Counted from the first letter of the stretch, positions 1 through 14,700 are shown. The stretch is DNA of 64,000 nucleotides from Cymodocea nodosa (GCA_036874045.1 CM072343.1:16884001-16948000), one strand, 5' to 3'. The notes: a model not told the origin generated them from the sequence alone. Numbers and translations: made by a program.

Positions 1-1199
1 TATCCCCTCCATCCTCCTTAGCTTCACTACAGCTTGTGTCTTCCTAAACAGGAGTAGACCCAACAGCTTCTGTTGGTACATTCATCACAACATTATTCCA
101 CTTACTCCACAGTTCCCTTGATGGAGTTTTCAAATTTGTTTATCGATTCTCATAGCATATTTGTATAATACCAACACTGAATAAAGGTACCCCTAAAATA
201 CAAGCATTGTATAATAACGTACACCTATTTCTGCATGTACAGATATAATATCTACGGATAACTCTTCACTACTCCAACAGTAATGCTAGAAAAGCTCCAT
301 CATCATTGTTAGTTTTGGGTACAACACCATAATATCAGTCAATAACAGCTTGGTTGATTATCAAAACACAAGCAGAAGAAGTCTGACAGTACATGCTCAT
401 AGCATGACTCTCGGCAAAGGTTGAGGTGAATGTTCATAAGAAGACCAACGTCACAAACGTTAAAATTGTAATTCACAATCATTGTCAAGTACAACGAAAA
501 AAGAAATAGAACTTGGGTTAAGATAATCCAGACACCAACATTAAATGTTCATAGCATGTGTATGTCATCGTCTATGAATTGGTAGGAAAGAATATATAGT
601 ATGTCTGTCTTATGTCATGAATACTAAAAGTATAATACACATTCAAAGACAGTTAACTGAAGAAATTAAATATATATTTAGCAGAGAAATGTCCAAGATG
701 AGACACTAAAACTAACTGAGAAATTCAAAATTAGAGTCAGTTATTGTTGACGGTAATATTTTTATGGTTTAAATATAGCGGGTAACCATCATGGAAATGA
801 TCATATTAAAAACAATTAATATTATAAAAGATATATATACATATTATAATCATTTAGAAATATAAGTCATGTTCAAAAATATTTTATAAAACATATGTAT
901 AAAATTTAAATATATATATAACAATCGGACGTCTTTTTCCACACACTGATACATCTTTATTGCAGAGGGATGTGTTGGTAAAAAAGGGTGGCATTGGTCT
1001 ACATCTATAAAAATAATGAGATTTGATTTTGACGTTTTTCCTCTCTCCTACATGTTACATCGATTATTGACAGCACTCTACATTCAAATTTTGCTCCAAC
1101 TTCAAAATATATCTGATTAATAAAGTACCTGTTCTTCAGAGAAGGTAAAAGAAAGAAGAAAAGAAAGTGATCTTATAATAAAAAGAGGCGAGATATATG
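1..1199. other. AT-rich intergenic, no gene recognised
   Basis: No coding region is supported here. On the minus strand a short open stretch near 45-130 ends in a stop and reads PSRELWSKWNNVVMN, but I could not find a clean splice acceptor or upstream exon for it, so it is not called as a gene. The rest is AT-rich with short TA tracts. Confidence 0.5.
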
Positions 1200-1790
1200 A
1201 GTAGCATTCTTCTTTTCTCTTTCTTTCTTTTTTGTTTCCATCTTCTTTGTATGAATAAAAGAAGGAAGATGGCAACTAACTGAGTTACTTTCTCCCAATC
1301 TTTTATCCTTCTTCTGTAAAATATAAAAAAGAGAAGCATCAATTGAACTGTTTGTCTCCTAATGTTTTACAAGTCTTCTATAACTTTTCTTTTATAAAAT
1401 GTAAGGAAGATGGACACCGATCGAGTTTCTATCTCTCAATGTTTTACATGTCTTCTATAACTTTTCTTTTATAAAATATAAGGAAGATGGACATCGATCG
1501 AGTTACTATCTCTTAATATTTTACATATCTTCTATAAAATATAAGAAAAATAGACATCGATCGAATTACTATTTCTCAATATTTTATGTCTTCTGTCATC
1601 TATAATCCTTCTTTTGTAAAATATAAGGAAAATGAGCATTGACCGAGTTGTTATCTCTCGATATTTTACCTTTCCTTCATATAATATAGAGAAGATAGAT
1701 ACTGATAATGTTGCTATCTCCTATAGTTTCTAAAAAATAATGTGAGGAAGGTGGGTACTTGGAGTTGTCCTCTTCCAAATATTTTCTTAT
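1200..1790. repeat. Degenerate minisatellite, unit about 60-80 bp
   Basis: At least six imperfect head-to-tail units share a core of the form GTCTTCTATAA, then ATAAAATATAAGGAAGATGG, then GACATCGATCGAGTT, then ATCTCTCAATATTTTAC. The clearest two copies are at about 1371-1449 and 1450-1527; copies towards both ends are more diverged and differ in length. No coding sense is apparent. Confidence 0.75.
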
Positions 1791-3049
1791 CTTTATGAAT
1801 CACAAAAGAATAAATGTTGACTACGACAATAGAATATTGAAACATAAAAAGAAGAAGAGAAATGTTATGATAGCATTTAAATAATAAAAATCACCTAATA
1901 TTTACAAAATGTCGGGCGGCATTCAAAGTAAATATACATCTAGTCTGCAAGTTAGAAAGATTATAATTAATAATAATTATATATATGTTGTTCGATCGAA
2001 TTGTAAAGTTCGATCAAAAAGATTTGTTATATGTATATATATATATATATATATAAATAATAAAGTATATATAAAGACTTGGGTCGAACTGAAATCCAAT
2101 CAAGGGACCTTTGTAAAGGAAATAATAATAAATAAATTAGTGAATAAAATAATAGTCATTTATGCGTAAAATTTGGTTAAACTAAAACTATCATCTAGTT
2201 TGACTGAAGGTTAAGAAGAGTATTTATTATTAAATATTATTATTGTTAGGTTGAACCGAAATGTCTCTTGGACCCAACCAAAGGTTAAAGTATATTTATA
2301 AAAAAAAGAGAAAAGTTCGATTGAAGGTTAAAAAAAATAAAAAAAGAGAAATTTTTACAGTTTGACCGAAAGTCATAAAATTGAATTTTTTAAAAAAAAT
2401 TCAAGAGATAATTAAAAGGGTTTGGCTATATAAAATGCAATTATTTAAAACATCAGAAATGAATTTCTTTTTTTAAGAAGTCAAGATTAGATATTAAAAA
2501 AAAGATAAAATATAAAAATAAGTAATAAAAACATATATATATATAAGAGAATTAAGATGTTTTAGATACAAAATATGAATGTCTAAAATAAAATTAAACA
2601 TCTTAAGTATAAAATATATATGAATATCCAATCAAAATATTTTAGTAATGAAATGAAATATTTAAAATGAAATCCAACATTTTGAATATGGAATATAAAT
2701 ACCCAAGAGTTTGAGAATTTAAAATGCCTTAGATACAAATATGAATTTTGAAATAAAGTAAAGTGTTGTTGTCACACCCTTAGAAAAGACGATAACAATC
2801 ATTATAATATTAAAAAGAAGAAATCACGTTTAATAAAATTATTAGTACGAGAAAAACTTTTTATTTTAATATTATAAGGTTAGTACCTAGTAAAAAAGGT
2901 ATATCAAGAAGAACAAAATAATTATAAATAAAGCTTACAGTGAAAATAATAGAAGTTATTTATTAAGAAAAATACACAAATAGGATATACACTATAAGAT
3001 CAATTTATTCACAATTATTGCCATAGTTGACAAAGGGTGACTTATGTAT
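1791..3049. other. AT-rich intergenic with degenerate short repeats
   Basis: Between about 1980 and 2400 a motif related to GTTCGATCGAAGGTTA recurs several times, separated by A-rich runs; a similar motif in the opposite orientation fills part of the hAT element near 28.5 kb. A run of TA dinucleotides lies near 2036-2055. Around 2550-2765 phrases such as TTTAGATACAAAATATGAAT recur at roughly 60-bp spacing. No gene is seen. Confidence 0.45.
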
Positions 3050-4141
3050 TGTTAGGATTTTTATTTTGATGATAAATATTTTAACTTAATCTAAAAATAA
3101 GTCTAAATTAATCTAAGTCTTTGCCTTAATTGTATAGTTATTCGTTAACTTATTTTGAAAAGTCGTATAGTCATTAATTAACATTTCAAAAAAATTAAAG
3201 ACTTATGTTTAAAAACTCGTATAGTTATAGTTTTATGCATATGTGTTTTAAATAACCTAAGTTCCTCACATGTTTTCCATGTGCATGTTTAAATAAATAG
3301 AAAAGTTAGAATAACTGTTCAAATTTTTACACATAGATAATGATAACTATTTTAGTTTTACAATTGACTAACATATACATTGAGTTATTATAAGTCTCGT
3401 ATTTTACAAGTAAAAAACTCAAAAAATTATCAAATAAATGTTTAAGTTTTTATAAGTATTACAGGCTAACTATTTGATAAAAATGATGACTTAGATGGAA
3501 AACTTTATGATTCTCTGAAAGCTTATTCTTGATGGATCTAAGACAAGAGAACATGGAATCATGTAAGACATAAAGAATGTAGATAATTCAAAATTCAAAG
3601 AATGTAAGATCATATAAAATAGAAATAGTGGATGAACATGCACTTCTAGTTTGAAGACTATAAATAGAAAGTCTAACTTATACTTCAAAGCTCTGTTTCA
3701 ATACAGAGAAATCCCTTTCTATTGAAAACAAATATCTTACAAACATAAATATCCTTGTTTAGTGAGTTTAAAAGTTTCCATACAATAAAATTATTTACAC
3801 TATATGAGATCTACTTGAAGAGCTAAAGATCTAAAAAAATTAAAGTTGTAGGTCTACAAAGTAATTCAAAAGAGTAAGGTTCCAATAGCTAAAGAAGAGT
3901 TTAGTAAATTGAATGTCAAGGTTTTATGTATTTCATTTCAAGATCAAAAGGTGTAAGTGTACGAATTATTTTTGTTACTGAAGGGTAAAAGATCTAAAAG
4001 TGTTTGATATTATTATACTCTATTTTGTAATATTGTAAAAATCTTGAGCATAATAGAAAAATTGAATTAGAATGATTTCTATTGTGTGCTTTTGTACTTA
4101 ATTGATAAAAGATTTGAATTCACAATTCACCTCTCTCTCTT
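3050..4141 (+). mobile_element. Probable solo LTR of a Ty1/Copia (SIRE-like) element
   Basis: The segment opens with TGTTAGGATTTTTATTTTGA followed by TGATAA, and closes with the pyrimidine-rich phrase AATTCACCTCTCTCTCTTAG. Both ends are typical of plant SIRE/Maximus-type Copia LTRs as I know them. No gag or pol is attached and no convincing target-site duplication was found, so the right end is approximate. It looks like an old solo LTR. Confidence 0.4.
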
Positions 4142-4434
4142 AGAAAGATAAAAACTAAATTATTCACATAATAATGACATAATCAAAATAAAGATGCAAT
4201 AAACACTAATATGCATATACTTATGAATTTAAAATACATAAAACACTATAATTATGTATTAATTGCAAATAAAAATAATTTTAGACTAGATGGAAGAAAG
4301 ACTTACAAAAGGGGAAAATTGTAAAAAACCCAATATTATTTCCTATTTTTTCTTTTTCCTTTTTTTTCCTTCTTCCCTTTTTCTCCTTCTTCTTCCTTTC
4401 TTCTCCTTCATTGACTAACTATTGAATTACCGAA

Positions 4435-5090
4435 TTCGATATTACATTTTTTAACATTTTTTTAAATTTTCCATTTGTTTTAACATTTTTTAAATTTTCC
4501 ATTTGTTTCCATTTGTCAAGGTTTTTTTTAATTTTTTTCCGTTTGTTTTAACATTTTTTAATTTTTAACAATATGTTACATTTTTTAACATTGTCTTTTT
4601 ATTTTGCTTTTTCCATATGTACCTTATTTTAATTTGTTTGTTGATTTTTTTTGTTTTACTTTGTCAAACTTTTTTATCTTGTATTTTGTTTAAGTTTGTC
4701 GTAAACTTAGATATAAATATAAATAAATATTTTGTTGAATTTTTGGTTAAGTTTTTATCAAATTTAGCAAAATTTAAAATGGAATCAAAAAATTAAAATA
4801 TATTTAATAAATTCACAACAAAATTAAACAAAATATAAGACTAAGAAAAGAGTAGATTAAATTTAAAAAAATCAAAAATATTAAAATAAGGTACAGATGG
4901 GAAAAAAAAGAAATTTAACAAAATAAAAAGTCAATAAAAAAATTAATTTAAAAAAAAAAGTAACATAAAAACAAAAGAACCCAACCTTAAAAAAAAAAAC
5001 GACACAAACATAAAGCAAACAGAAAATGTTAAAAAAAAATCTAAAAAAAAAAAATCTGAATTCAAAAAAAACAAAAAAAAACTTACAAAG
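4435..5090. repeat. Large imperfect inverted repeat (foldback-like)
   Basis: The left half is T-rich and the right half reads as its reverse complement. The phrase containing GTACCTTATTTTAAT at about 4619 is matched in inverted form by ATTAAAATAAGGTAC at about 4880, and TATTTTGTTTAAGTTTGTCG at about 4682 is matched by an inverted counterpart near 4815. The arms are about 250-300 bp with a short centre. This fits a foldback-type element or an old inverted duplication; no transposase is visible. Confidence 0.5.
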
Positions 5091-5370
5091 ATTACGTTAA
5101 ATATTCTTCAAATTAAATAATATAAAAATAAATACATTTACATCTATTATCAAATATCTACTTCTATAAGAATTTTAAAGTTAATTATATTTGAACAAGA
5201 GTAAAATTAAGATAGATGATGATTTAAAAAGTTATAGTATAATGTTTATAAATAAAAGTTTTAGTATAATTTTGTTCAAGTCTTTGAAAAATTATAAATG
5301 TGTATACTATTTAATTAATTATTAGTTTTAAAAAAATAATAACATAAAAATATTTTAAAAAAATTGCTGG

Positions 5371-5773
5371 TTGAGATTGAAGCGTTCGTTTAATCTTCAA
5401 CCCGAAACCCGTTTTAAAAAAAATCCATTTATCAACGATTTTTTAATTATCCGGACCCTAAACCTCGGCGTAAAGGCTCCTACCGCTCACTTGTTCACTC
5501 TTCCTTCTCTTTCACCGTGTCGCTCGCCGCCGCCGCACGTACTGCCGGTGCTGCCTCTCCCTCTTTCCCCGGTGCTCTTCCTGGTTTATTTTTTAGGTAT
5601 TGGCACATTTTAGATTGTTTTGATTTTTCTGGACCTAGTTCTCTTCCTTTTGATTCATTTTCGATTTGTTTAGCAGGGGAGGTTAGCGGTTTCACCGATT
5701 TGCGCCCCATTCTTAGGTAAAGCGTATGTGAAGTTGTTCGTGTCGCAAACATTTTCCATTTTGATCGTCGAGA
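5371..5773 (+). promoter_or_regulatory. GC-richer leader and promoter-proximal region of the DCAF13 gene
   Basis: Base composition changes sharply from AT-rich intergenic DNA to a GC-richer, pyrimidine-rich stretch around 5470-5580, as expected for a 5' untranslated region next to the first coding exon at 5774. No particular promoter element is claimed. Confidence 0.4.
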
Positions 5774-8700
5774 ATGAAGGTGAAGGTCATTTCCCGCTCT
5801 GCCGATGAGTTCACCCGAGAACGGAGCAAGGACCTCCAGGTGAAATCCAATTCCTCAGATTATCTCTCTTATCTACTTGGCAGCAATGTTATACTAATTG
5901 ATTTTTTCTGTTACAGTATGCCAAATTTTGTTTCTCTCGTTTGCTTTTGTCTTCCTCCTTGGTGCAAAATTGAGCTTTTATTGAGTAAAATTCACTCCTT
6001 TCTTTATAGTATCTGGAGAAGATTCAGCAGATAATTCTACTAGGCATGTTTTGGGTGGAAGTAATTGAAAACATGGAACGGGCTTCTGTTTTTTGTAATT
6101 CATACCTGAATTTGTTAACTTTGGTGATTTTATAATTATGTAATATTTCTATTTTCTGCTTTGAACGAACTTGAGATTTCTTCTTGTTATAAATTTGAGA
6201 TAAAGGGAGAGAGTCTAATTAATTCTGCGAGCATTGTTGTCTTTTTTGTAGAAAGTATTTCGAAACTTTGATCCAAACCTCCATACCCAGGAGAAGGCAG
6301 TTGAGTACACTCGAGCTCTTAATGCTGCAAAGTTGGAAAAGGTAATTTATCTACTTACATTCTTATTATTGTGTTTACGGCTTGCAAATTTATGGTTTTT
6401 AATTCATAAGACAAGTCTTATGGTACTTAATGACATCTGACCTTGTTATGTAGATTTTTGCACGACCTTTTGTCGGAGCCATGGAAGGGCATATTGATGC
6501 AGTGTCATGTATGGCAAAGAATCCAAATCACTTGAAAAGCATTTTTTCGGGTTCAATGGATGGTGGTACGTAAAAAAATTGATTCTTCTCTCTGTCCTAC
6601 TGTTGATGGATCGATAATGTATTTCATGTCGTAACCATGTGATTCCTTTACCTCTTTCTTTGCCTTGTGATATATTTGTAGTGTTGTGTTTAACCCATTA
6701 CAGGACATGGACACTTCTGCATATATATCCTGCCATCTAATAAGCATGCCACAAGATTTCAATTAATAATATTCATTTTTAGAAAGAATTGTCCAGCCAT
6801 TTTATGCCTCATTTTCTTTACTAGTTGTTATGCAATAAAACTGGCTGATGTCATGTGAAAGTTTGTCTGTTGCCACTTTAATATTTTGTAGAAGTGTTGC
6901 CTAATTTAATGCTTCCGTTGTTTGATCTATTGATTATGCTGCCATCTTTCACACTAACTTTCAATTTTTCCCTTTGATTATGTTTCTTTTTTGCATTTCA
7001 TTTATTATTCCTATTGTTAGTACTGTTATATATTGGAGAATTTGTGATTATGTGCTCTTTCTTTGACAGATATTCGTCTTTGGGATATTGCATCTAGGTA
7101 ATGCCAATTTCTTTAAAATACATTTCAGGAATCCTTTGGGCTCTTAGTTTCTTATTATCACTAATCAACATGTTATTAGTTATTTTGATAGGATAGGTGG
7201 CATTTTATTTTCTTATTCAGATTAGTTATGTTTAGTTCTGAGATGCTTATATTTTTTTCATTCATTAATTTTCTCCAATATATAGGAGAACCGTTTGCCA
7301 TTTTCCTGGCCACCAAGGGGCTGTTCGTGGACTGACAGTATCCACCGATGGTAATAACTTGATATCCTGTGGCACTGATTCTACGTGAGTTTCAGATCAT
7401 AAATCTCTTATTATAATGATCTAACTAGCTTATTCAATTGTAATTCCATTTTGATTGTTAACCTTTTACTAGGACTGAACTTCCTCCTTTCTTGATGTTT
7501 TGAGGATCCTTAAAGCTAACTATTCTCTCAAAAGAAAGGGAAAGAGTTTAGAAGATATTTAAATGCCTTTTGTTTGATTCCTTAGTCTTCCACAACAATC
7601 AAATCTTTTTACCAATGTTTTAAAAAATTAGAAAGAATGACTATTTTATGCTGTATTAACGTTTTTATCAGTCAAGTGTGTGGCTTTCATAAAAAGGGAA
7701 AATGGAAAAAGGCCTTTTTCATTTTTAGCTATTTAAATGGTCATTTTTGTAGTGGAAAAATATGAAAGCATGACCATAAATGGGCCCCTTGTGTACTCAA
7801 AATGAAAAATGATGTTAGGACTTAGGACATCATTTTTTGAATTATTATCTTCTTTTTTTAAATATGATTTTGATATTTTGATACTTTGTTGCTTAATACT
7901 TGGTTTTCTAGATATTTTTAAATTAGAACACATACTAAATATTTGTAGGTCAATGGAAAAAAATTTTGAATGTGTTGCTGTTTCTTCGACACCACTTCTG
8001 ATTCCTATGTATTTTGTTCGTAATATAAGGGGTTAAAAATTGCCCATCTATGCTGGAAGAAGATAGGGGAAGGAGTGTAGTATGGATTGGATTTCTTTTT
8101 TATGAGATCTTTATTGGAATGAAAAGAATGCTTGTAATGGTGGAAATAGGAAGGATGAGTGTAGTGGTTTCTTGTGGAAGAAGATGAAGGAAGTAATAAA
8201 GGAGAAGGGAAAAATTTTGTTGGGTTTCTCAAAAGGAGATGAGGAGACATGAAGATGGATATTCCATTTGCATTCTACTAAATAGGGATGGAAAGGACAA
8301 ACATTTATCCTTTAATGCCCAAGAAACAAGAGCAAAATATTTTCCTTTTGCTTGGAGAAACAAACACTTGTCAAAACGGTGATGAAAGGGAAAACATTTT
8401 CCCTTCCTTTCATTTCCTTGGTTTCTAGTGGTACACACCCCTCCTATATTACCAACCATCTAACTTTGACATGCTTAAAAATTATATATGTAAAATACTT
8501 TTGATTTGTCTCATTTCTTTTGTTAAATATTCTTTTGACAGGTTAAGAATATGGAATGTTCCTATCTCTAAGTTTATGGAGTCCGATGGCACATTGGATA
8601 GTTCCTTACAGGTGGTTCTCTTAGAGACAGAACTATATTGCACTTGATATATGTGCACCTTTTATGCCACAGTTAGCTCACTTGTTTGTCATTGTTTTCA

Positions 8701-11700
8701 GCCTGCTGCTGTTTATGCATGGAAGCATGCTTTCTGGTGAGGATCATACTTGATGTATTGTGTGAAATTTTCACGATCATGGAATAATATAAATTTATGC
8801 TGATGCTTTTTATTGATTCATCAGTATTTTCTTCCATTACTCTCATTGTTTGGCAGGGCTGTTGATCATCAATGGGATGGGAATCACTTTGGTACTGCTG
8901 GTGCTCAGGTTGATATATGGGATCATAACAGGTTTGGAGTTTGGCACTACACCTTTTTTTTAATTGGAGACAAGTTTGACTTCTTGCCTGACTTATTGTC
9001 TGATGTAAGGTCTGAGCCAGTGACCAGCTTTGAATGGGGAAAGGATACTGTTGTATCGATAAAATTTAATCCTGGAGAACCAAATGTATTGGCAACATCA
9101 GCTAAGTATGCTGCTATTTCAATTCATATTCATTAAAGTTTTATTTACTCATTTTCCAAAGTCCTTAAATAGATAAACGAGCTATTGACTTTTTAACAGA
9201 AATGGTAGGTCAGGATGTGAAAAGATATTGTGGAAGCAAATATTTGTAATGAAAAAACTGATTATGGAAAACCTTGACTATTGATTTTATTTTTGAACAC
9301 CAAGAAATACACAAGTTTTGATTAATGGTTGAATGTAGATCTTAATAAATAAATCATGTGCATATGTGAACCAACTGAACAATGAGAGGCAGGATATCGG
9401 AATCATCTATTGAGAGGCTTAATTCTGTTCCAATTAGTCCCATTGGCCACAAGCACTTAATGGGTAAAGAAACACCCATTTTAACACTAAAATCCTATTT
9501 ATATAGTTGTTAAACCATATAAATGATCGTTTTTTGTGAAAAAAATGGCAAAGAGAAAAAGCTATTTAAGTGGCATTTCAATGATTTTTTTTGGTTTCTT
9601 ACAACATTGTTGTAATTTTTACCACATGAAGGTGTTTGTGCTGGGCGTTTAGCTTGGGCATTAATAAAGATATACACACATATACATGTATACATGCATA
9701 TACATATAAGCAAGAATTTAAAAATCAATTTGGATCCGTGATATTTCTCCAATACAACTTGATTTTTCAAATGGGTGATCCTAAAACCCACTGTATTTTC
9801 AATAAAGTAGTGGGTCACATGATTCATCGTGTATGATTAGTGTTGAATCAATGAAACATTCAATGCAATGCATATTTTGACTTGTTGGTGGACATTTGGA
9901 TTGATCCATTGATAGGATTGGTTGATCTAGAGATGATTTCTCCATCGAAGTCACTACTAACCACTGAAGACTCTACTTAAGGGTTCACCATCAACCATTG
10001 AAGCGTCTATTGTCTATCAAAAGCTTCGCCAAAGGCTCCCTTCCACCACCATAACTCATTAGGGTTTCTAGGTGTGAATGTGGAGAGAGAGGACGATGAT
10101 GAAAAAGGAGGGAGGGGGTGAAGCACATGAAAGGGAAAGAAAAAAGTAAAAAAAAAAAAGAGAAAAAAGAAAAGAAAGATAAAGAGAAGGTAAAGAAAGA
10201 GAGGAAATAGAAATATGTGAAAAAAAGAAAAAAAAAAGAGAAAAAAGGAAAAAAGTGATTAAAAAAAGAAAAAAGGAAACAGAGAAGAAAAAATATTAAA
10301 TAAAAAGTATTTTTAAAATGTAAAGGTATTTAAAAAATTACAAAAATCTAGATATTTTTTAATTTTTTTTAAAATTGTTTACTTATGAATAACATTCCTC
10401 TACTGCTATCTCTTGTATTTTCACAAACTTTTCTATTTTTTTAATTAATTCACTTGAGATTTGTTAAAAAGATATTAACTACATTATAGGAATAAAAATT
10501 TATAATTTACACTAAAATCTTATAATTGATAAAATTTGTAGTTATTGAGATTATGGAAATTCTCTTATTCTTATTAATCTACATTCTATGTATGAATTGC
10601 AACTTGAATTCTATTGAAATGTAACCTGCTATACATTGAAACGTAACCTACTTTCTATTAAAATATAACCTGAGATATATTAAACTGTATTTTAGATTAT
10701 ATTTAATTGTAACCTAGATTTTATTGAAATGTAACCTAAATTTTAAATCATTTGTCACTATGAGTTTTTTCTATTATTTGTATATGATTTAAGACTTTGT
10801 CATGTATGTGACTACTTATCTCTATCTAATTGATGTTTTATACATGCTAATTGCCTAGAAAATTTATCTCTGTTTTAATATACTTATCATAGTTTTTTTA
10901 TCTTATTTTTAAGTTTCAAGTTGATATGATCCTCCGCTCTCAAAATATTTCCTTTTTCTTAAAAACTAATATTTGAAACAATACTGATATTTAAAAGCTT
11001 GCATATAAGTGTGTATTTTATTTTATTACCTTGCTTTAATCTCCTGAAAACTTTACTCCTCATTATTCATTTCCGGTGCTATCTAATTTTACTATCTTTG
11101 ACCTCCTTTCTTCCCTTTGTACACTTGTATTGCCAATTGTGTTGGTGTCCTATGTCAGAGTTTTTGAAAATTGCAATGTGACAGTACTATATGAATTTCA
11201 GTATTGTTGGATTCCTAACTATTTTCCTGAGATTAAATGTGAACTTGCTGTGCTTAACTATTGAGGTTCATAAATGTGACTGACTTTGCAAACTACGGGT
11301 GTATACAATTTCTGTTCAGTTTGACTCTAGCCTGAACCATTAATCAAATTATATTTATTGGCTCCTAACAAATTAGACCGAATTTAATCATTTATTAGTT
11401 TAGAATGAAATCAAACCAAGCCATTGAAATTTTGGTTGGCTCTGGTTTTGTTCTTATTCTCAACCTAAAAAATTATGATCATATATTAAAGTGTTCGATA
11501 GTATACCTTGTATCTCAAATTAAAGAGTTCAATAATAAAAAATAGAAAATCATACAAGGCCTTTCTCAAAAAAGTCTAACGAAAAATGCCTATTTAAAAT
11601 CTGCATTCAATAGACAATTTGGCTTTCAATTTCAACTTAAAAAATACGATGAAATCCACACCAAAGTTTCAGCCATACGAGTATAACCTATAAGACATGA

Positions 11701-14700
11701 AAATAAAAAGAAGTGTGTGATTAAATTTGCATTGTGATTAAAAGATGGTCGTTTTTGTGTATGTGAGTTTTCCATGGTGTTTATTTTAGAGTTTCAATTT
11801 TTTAGTTAGAATTTTTCGAATAGGTTATTTTTTATTTGATAATGCTTTTTTGATATAGGTTATATATGGCTTGATTCTGGCTCAGTTAACCATACTATAA
11901 CTGAGAATTGAACTGTTAACAACAGTTTGAAAAATTTATAATCAAACTGAACTTTTGTAACCCTTTTAATTGAAACAAACCATCAAAAAATTGGTCGGTT
12001 TGGTTAATTGGTTCTGTTCTGTGTGCACTCCTATTGCAAGCAGAATACAGCTTGCCATCATTTAACATAAAGGAAATCTTTGTGTTTGCACTGCAGTGAT
12101 CGAAGCATAATCTTGTATGACCTACGTATGTCATCACCCCTTAGAAAAGTTGTCATGAGGGTATGATCTATTTTTTTGTACAACAAGATGGTGCAATTAT
12201 CAGAATATCATTTTTATGGTTTGTAGCTTTTGTTCCTGTGGAAGCTAATCTTTTCTTTGTTTTGCATAGACAAAAACAAATTCTGTCTCATGGAACCCAA
12301 TGGAGCCAATGAACTTCACAGCGGTAAATATGTTTATGATTAGATTTAATTTTGTATGGAGATAATTTTTTTGAATTGCAACGATCATGTTTATAGTCAT
12401 ATTAAAGAAACATCTTGTCTGCTACAAATCATCAAGTTATTTAAATGGTTCTATGGAAATTATGGCAATGAAGATGTTGAATAATCAAGTAATCATTTAT
12501 TACATTTCAAAATCCAAGCAGAACTTTTAACTAATTTTTTGAAGCCGGTCAACAAAATACATTAAACTAAAAACATAAACAGCATAAAACATAATTATTA
12601 AGATGCTAAGGTACTTCGGCAGTAATCCTGGCTTCATTGGATGCACATGTAGGCGGTGTCTAGGCACTCATTTAAAAATTAGTTTTACTTCATTAAGTAT
12701 ATATTATATATTTATACATATTCAATAATGACTATTTATATTTTGGCTGTATTATTTCCTAAATGACCTTCAAATACATAAGTATTCCTAAGACAGTATC
12801 AAAATATAAAGTGTAATATTACTAATATGTATATTTCAATAGTATATATAACTATATATTTCAATGATTATGTATATTTCAATGGTATGCCATCAAAAAT
12901 ATGTGTTTAAATATTTTTCAAAGGAAAATTTTAAAACCTTAAAAAACATATATTTAATTAAATGGATCTGATAGAAAATTTGCTTAATTACGCCAGGATG
13001 AGGCAAGCCTCCAGGGCATTACCCTATTGCCCAGCTAGGCATCTGCCTTAAAAGCTGCAATGAGAAGATAGTGCGGAGGAACAACACAAAAACTGTCCCA
13101 AGAAGGAAATGGGAAAAGATAAAAATATAAGCATAATGAATGGTAACAGAGATAAAACTAGGCTAAAACAGAATGTTCAGAAGCAATCCTATTCTTCCAC
13201 CAATCAGCAATTTGCAACTGCAGCTTTTTCTCTTCGTTAGAAATAATCTTAGCAGCTTTTAATTATTCAATAGCTCTTTCCAATTGTTTATGGTTTGTAT
13301 TATTTTACAGTGATTATTCAAGAAAACAATTGAGTATAATGTTCGGTCAACTAAGTTATTTTTATTGATCTTAGGCAAATGAAGATTGTAATTGTTACAG
13401 TTATGATTTAAGAAAACTGTTTGAGGCCAAGTGTGTGCACAAAGATCATGTTTCCGCAGTGTGAGTGATATGGTTTTATCTTTTTTTTGGGAATATTTCA
13501 GTTGGTGCTAAGAAGTGAAAAATGATGATTTTTTTTTTCCAGGATGGACATTGATTATTCACCAACCGGAAGGGAATTTGTGACTGGTTCTTATGATAGA
13601 ACTGTATGTGTGTGTTACATTTTTCCTTTAATAATGAACTGTCTTTTTTATGGAAGTACTCTCCATTTTTGCAGGTCAGAATTTTCCAGTATAATGGTGG
13701 TCGAAGTAGTGAGATCTATCACACAAAGCGCATGCAAAGGTTTTATTTTTACTTCCCCTTTGTGCTTGTTTGACCCGAAGTTCTCAGTTTTCACTGAAAA
13801 TCTAATTGATTATGCAGGGTATTTTCTGTAAAGTTCACCTGTGATGCAACATATGTTGTTTCGGGGAGTGATGATATGAATGTTCGTTTGTGGAAAGCTA
13901 AAGCTTCAGAGCAGTTGGGAGTTGTAAGAATATGTTTATTATTTATTCCAGATTTCTTTTTTGTACTGTTGTTTTCCAATGCTCAATGCTTTGTTCTGCT
14001 TTGGCATCTGAATGAATGTGCAATATTTATAAATAGGTCAAAGTCATCTAGACAACTGCATGTGGTACATGCCCCAAAAGCAATGTTTTGAAAAACTGGG
14101 TTGGACCGTTCTTTTGGATTGGGGTTGCTACAAAACTTTGAGCTGTTCAATTCGATCACACCATGTTGGACCATTTTTTGCAATTCAACTGGTGGATGGA
14201 TTACACAGGATTGTCCATCATGCTTATTTTTTAAACCAGATAAAAAACCAATAACCTGTCTCTCTATATATTATGTACGTATTCTTCATTAGAATTTACA
14301 ATGACAATGGTGAATATAATTAGAAAATATTTCCATAAATTCTGTATTTTTCTGATTTTCTAAGATTTTTTTCATTTTAGTTAATCAATTGGTTATTGTG
14401 AGAATACAAAAATTAGGTGGTAATAGATTGATTTCATTAGAAAATATAAGTTTTTTATATAAAAAGACTACATAGAAAGTATACATACAATTTAAGTAAT
14501 GTGGAACTGAAGACATACGCTACACCAACCTTAACACAGTAATATTCTCTGACACTCTTATTCAAGTTGGAACTTGGAACATCTAAACCTAATAACAACC
14601 CAATAAATTTAAATATAGTAGATAACAACAAATACATAAAGGAACATAAAAACTAAAGGTTTTCATAGGAACAGTAGTGGCAATAGTAGTAGTTACTATA

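Noticed and set aside
45-130. Minus-strand open stretch LWSKWNNVVMNVPTEAVG with a stop, resembling a protein C-terminus.
   Set aside because: The frame has a stop just upstream and no splice acceptor fits; no family recognised.
5517-5720. Short open stretch rich in Ala/Pro in the DCAF13 leader.
   Set aside because: Overlaps other frames in a GC-rich leader and lies before the well-supported start at 5774; no evidence for translation.
8025-8460. Possible MITE in DCAF13 intron 5, with GTAATATA-AGGGGT at the left and an inverted GTAATATAGGAGGGGT at the right.
   Set aside because: Only about 14 bp of imperfect inverted match, no flanking duplication, and purine-rich composition makes chance likely.
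14083-14270. GTTTTGAAAAACTGGGTTGGACCG-type stretch resembling the end of a MULE-like repeat.
   Set aside because: Only one end is suggestive; no partner terminus or duplication found.
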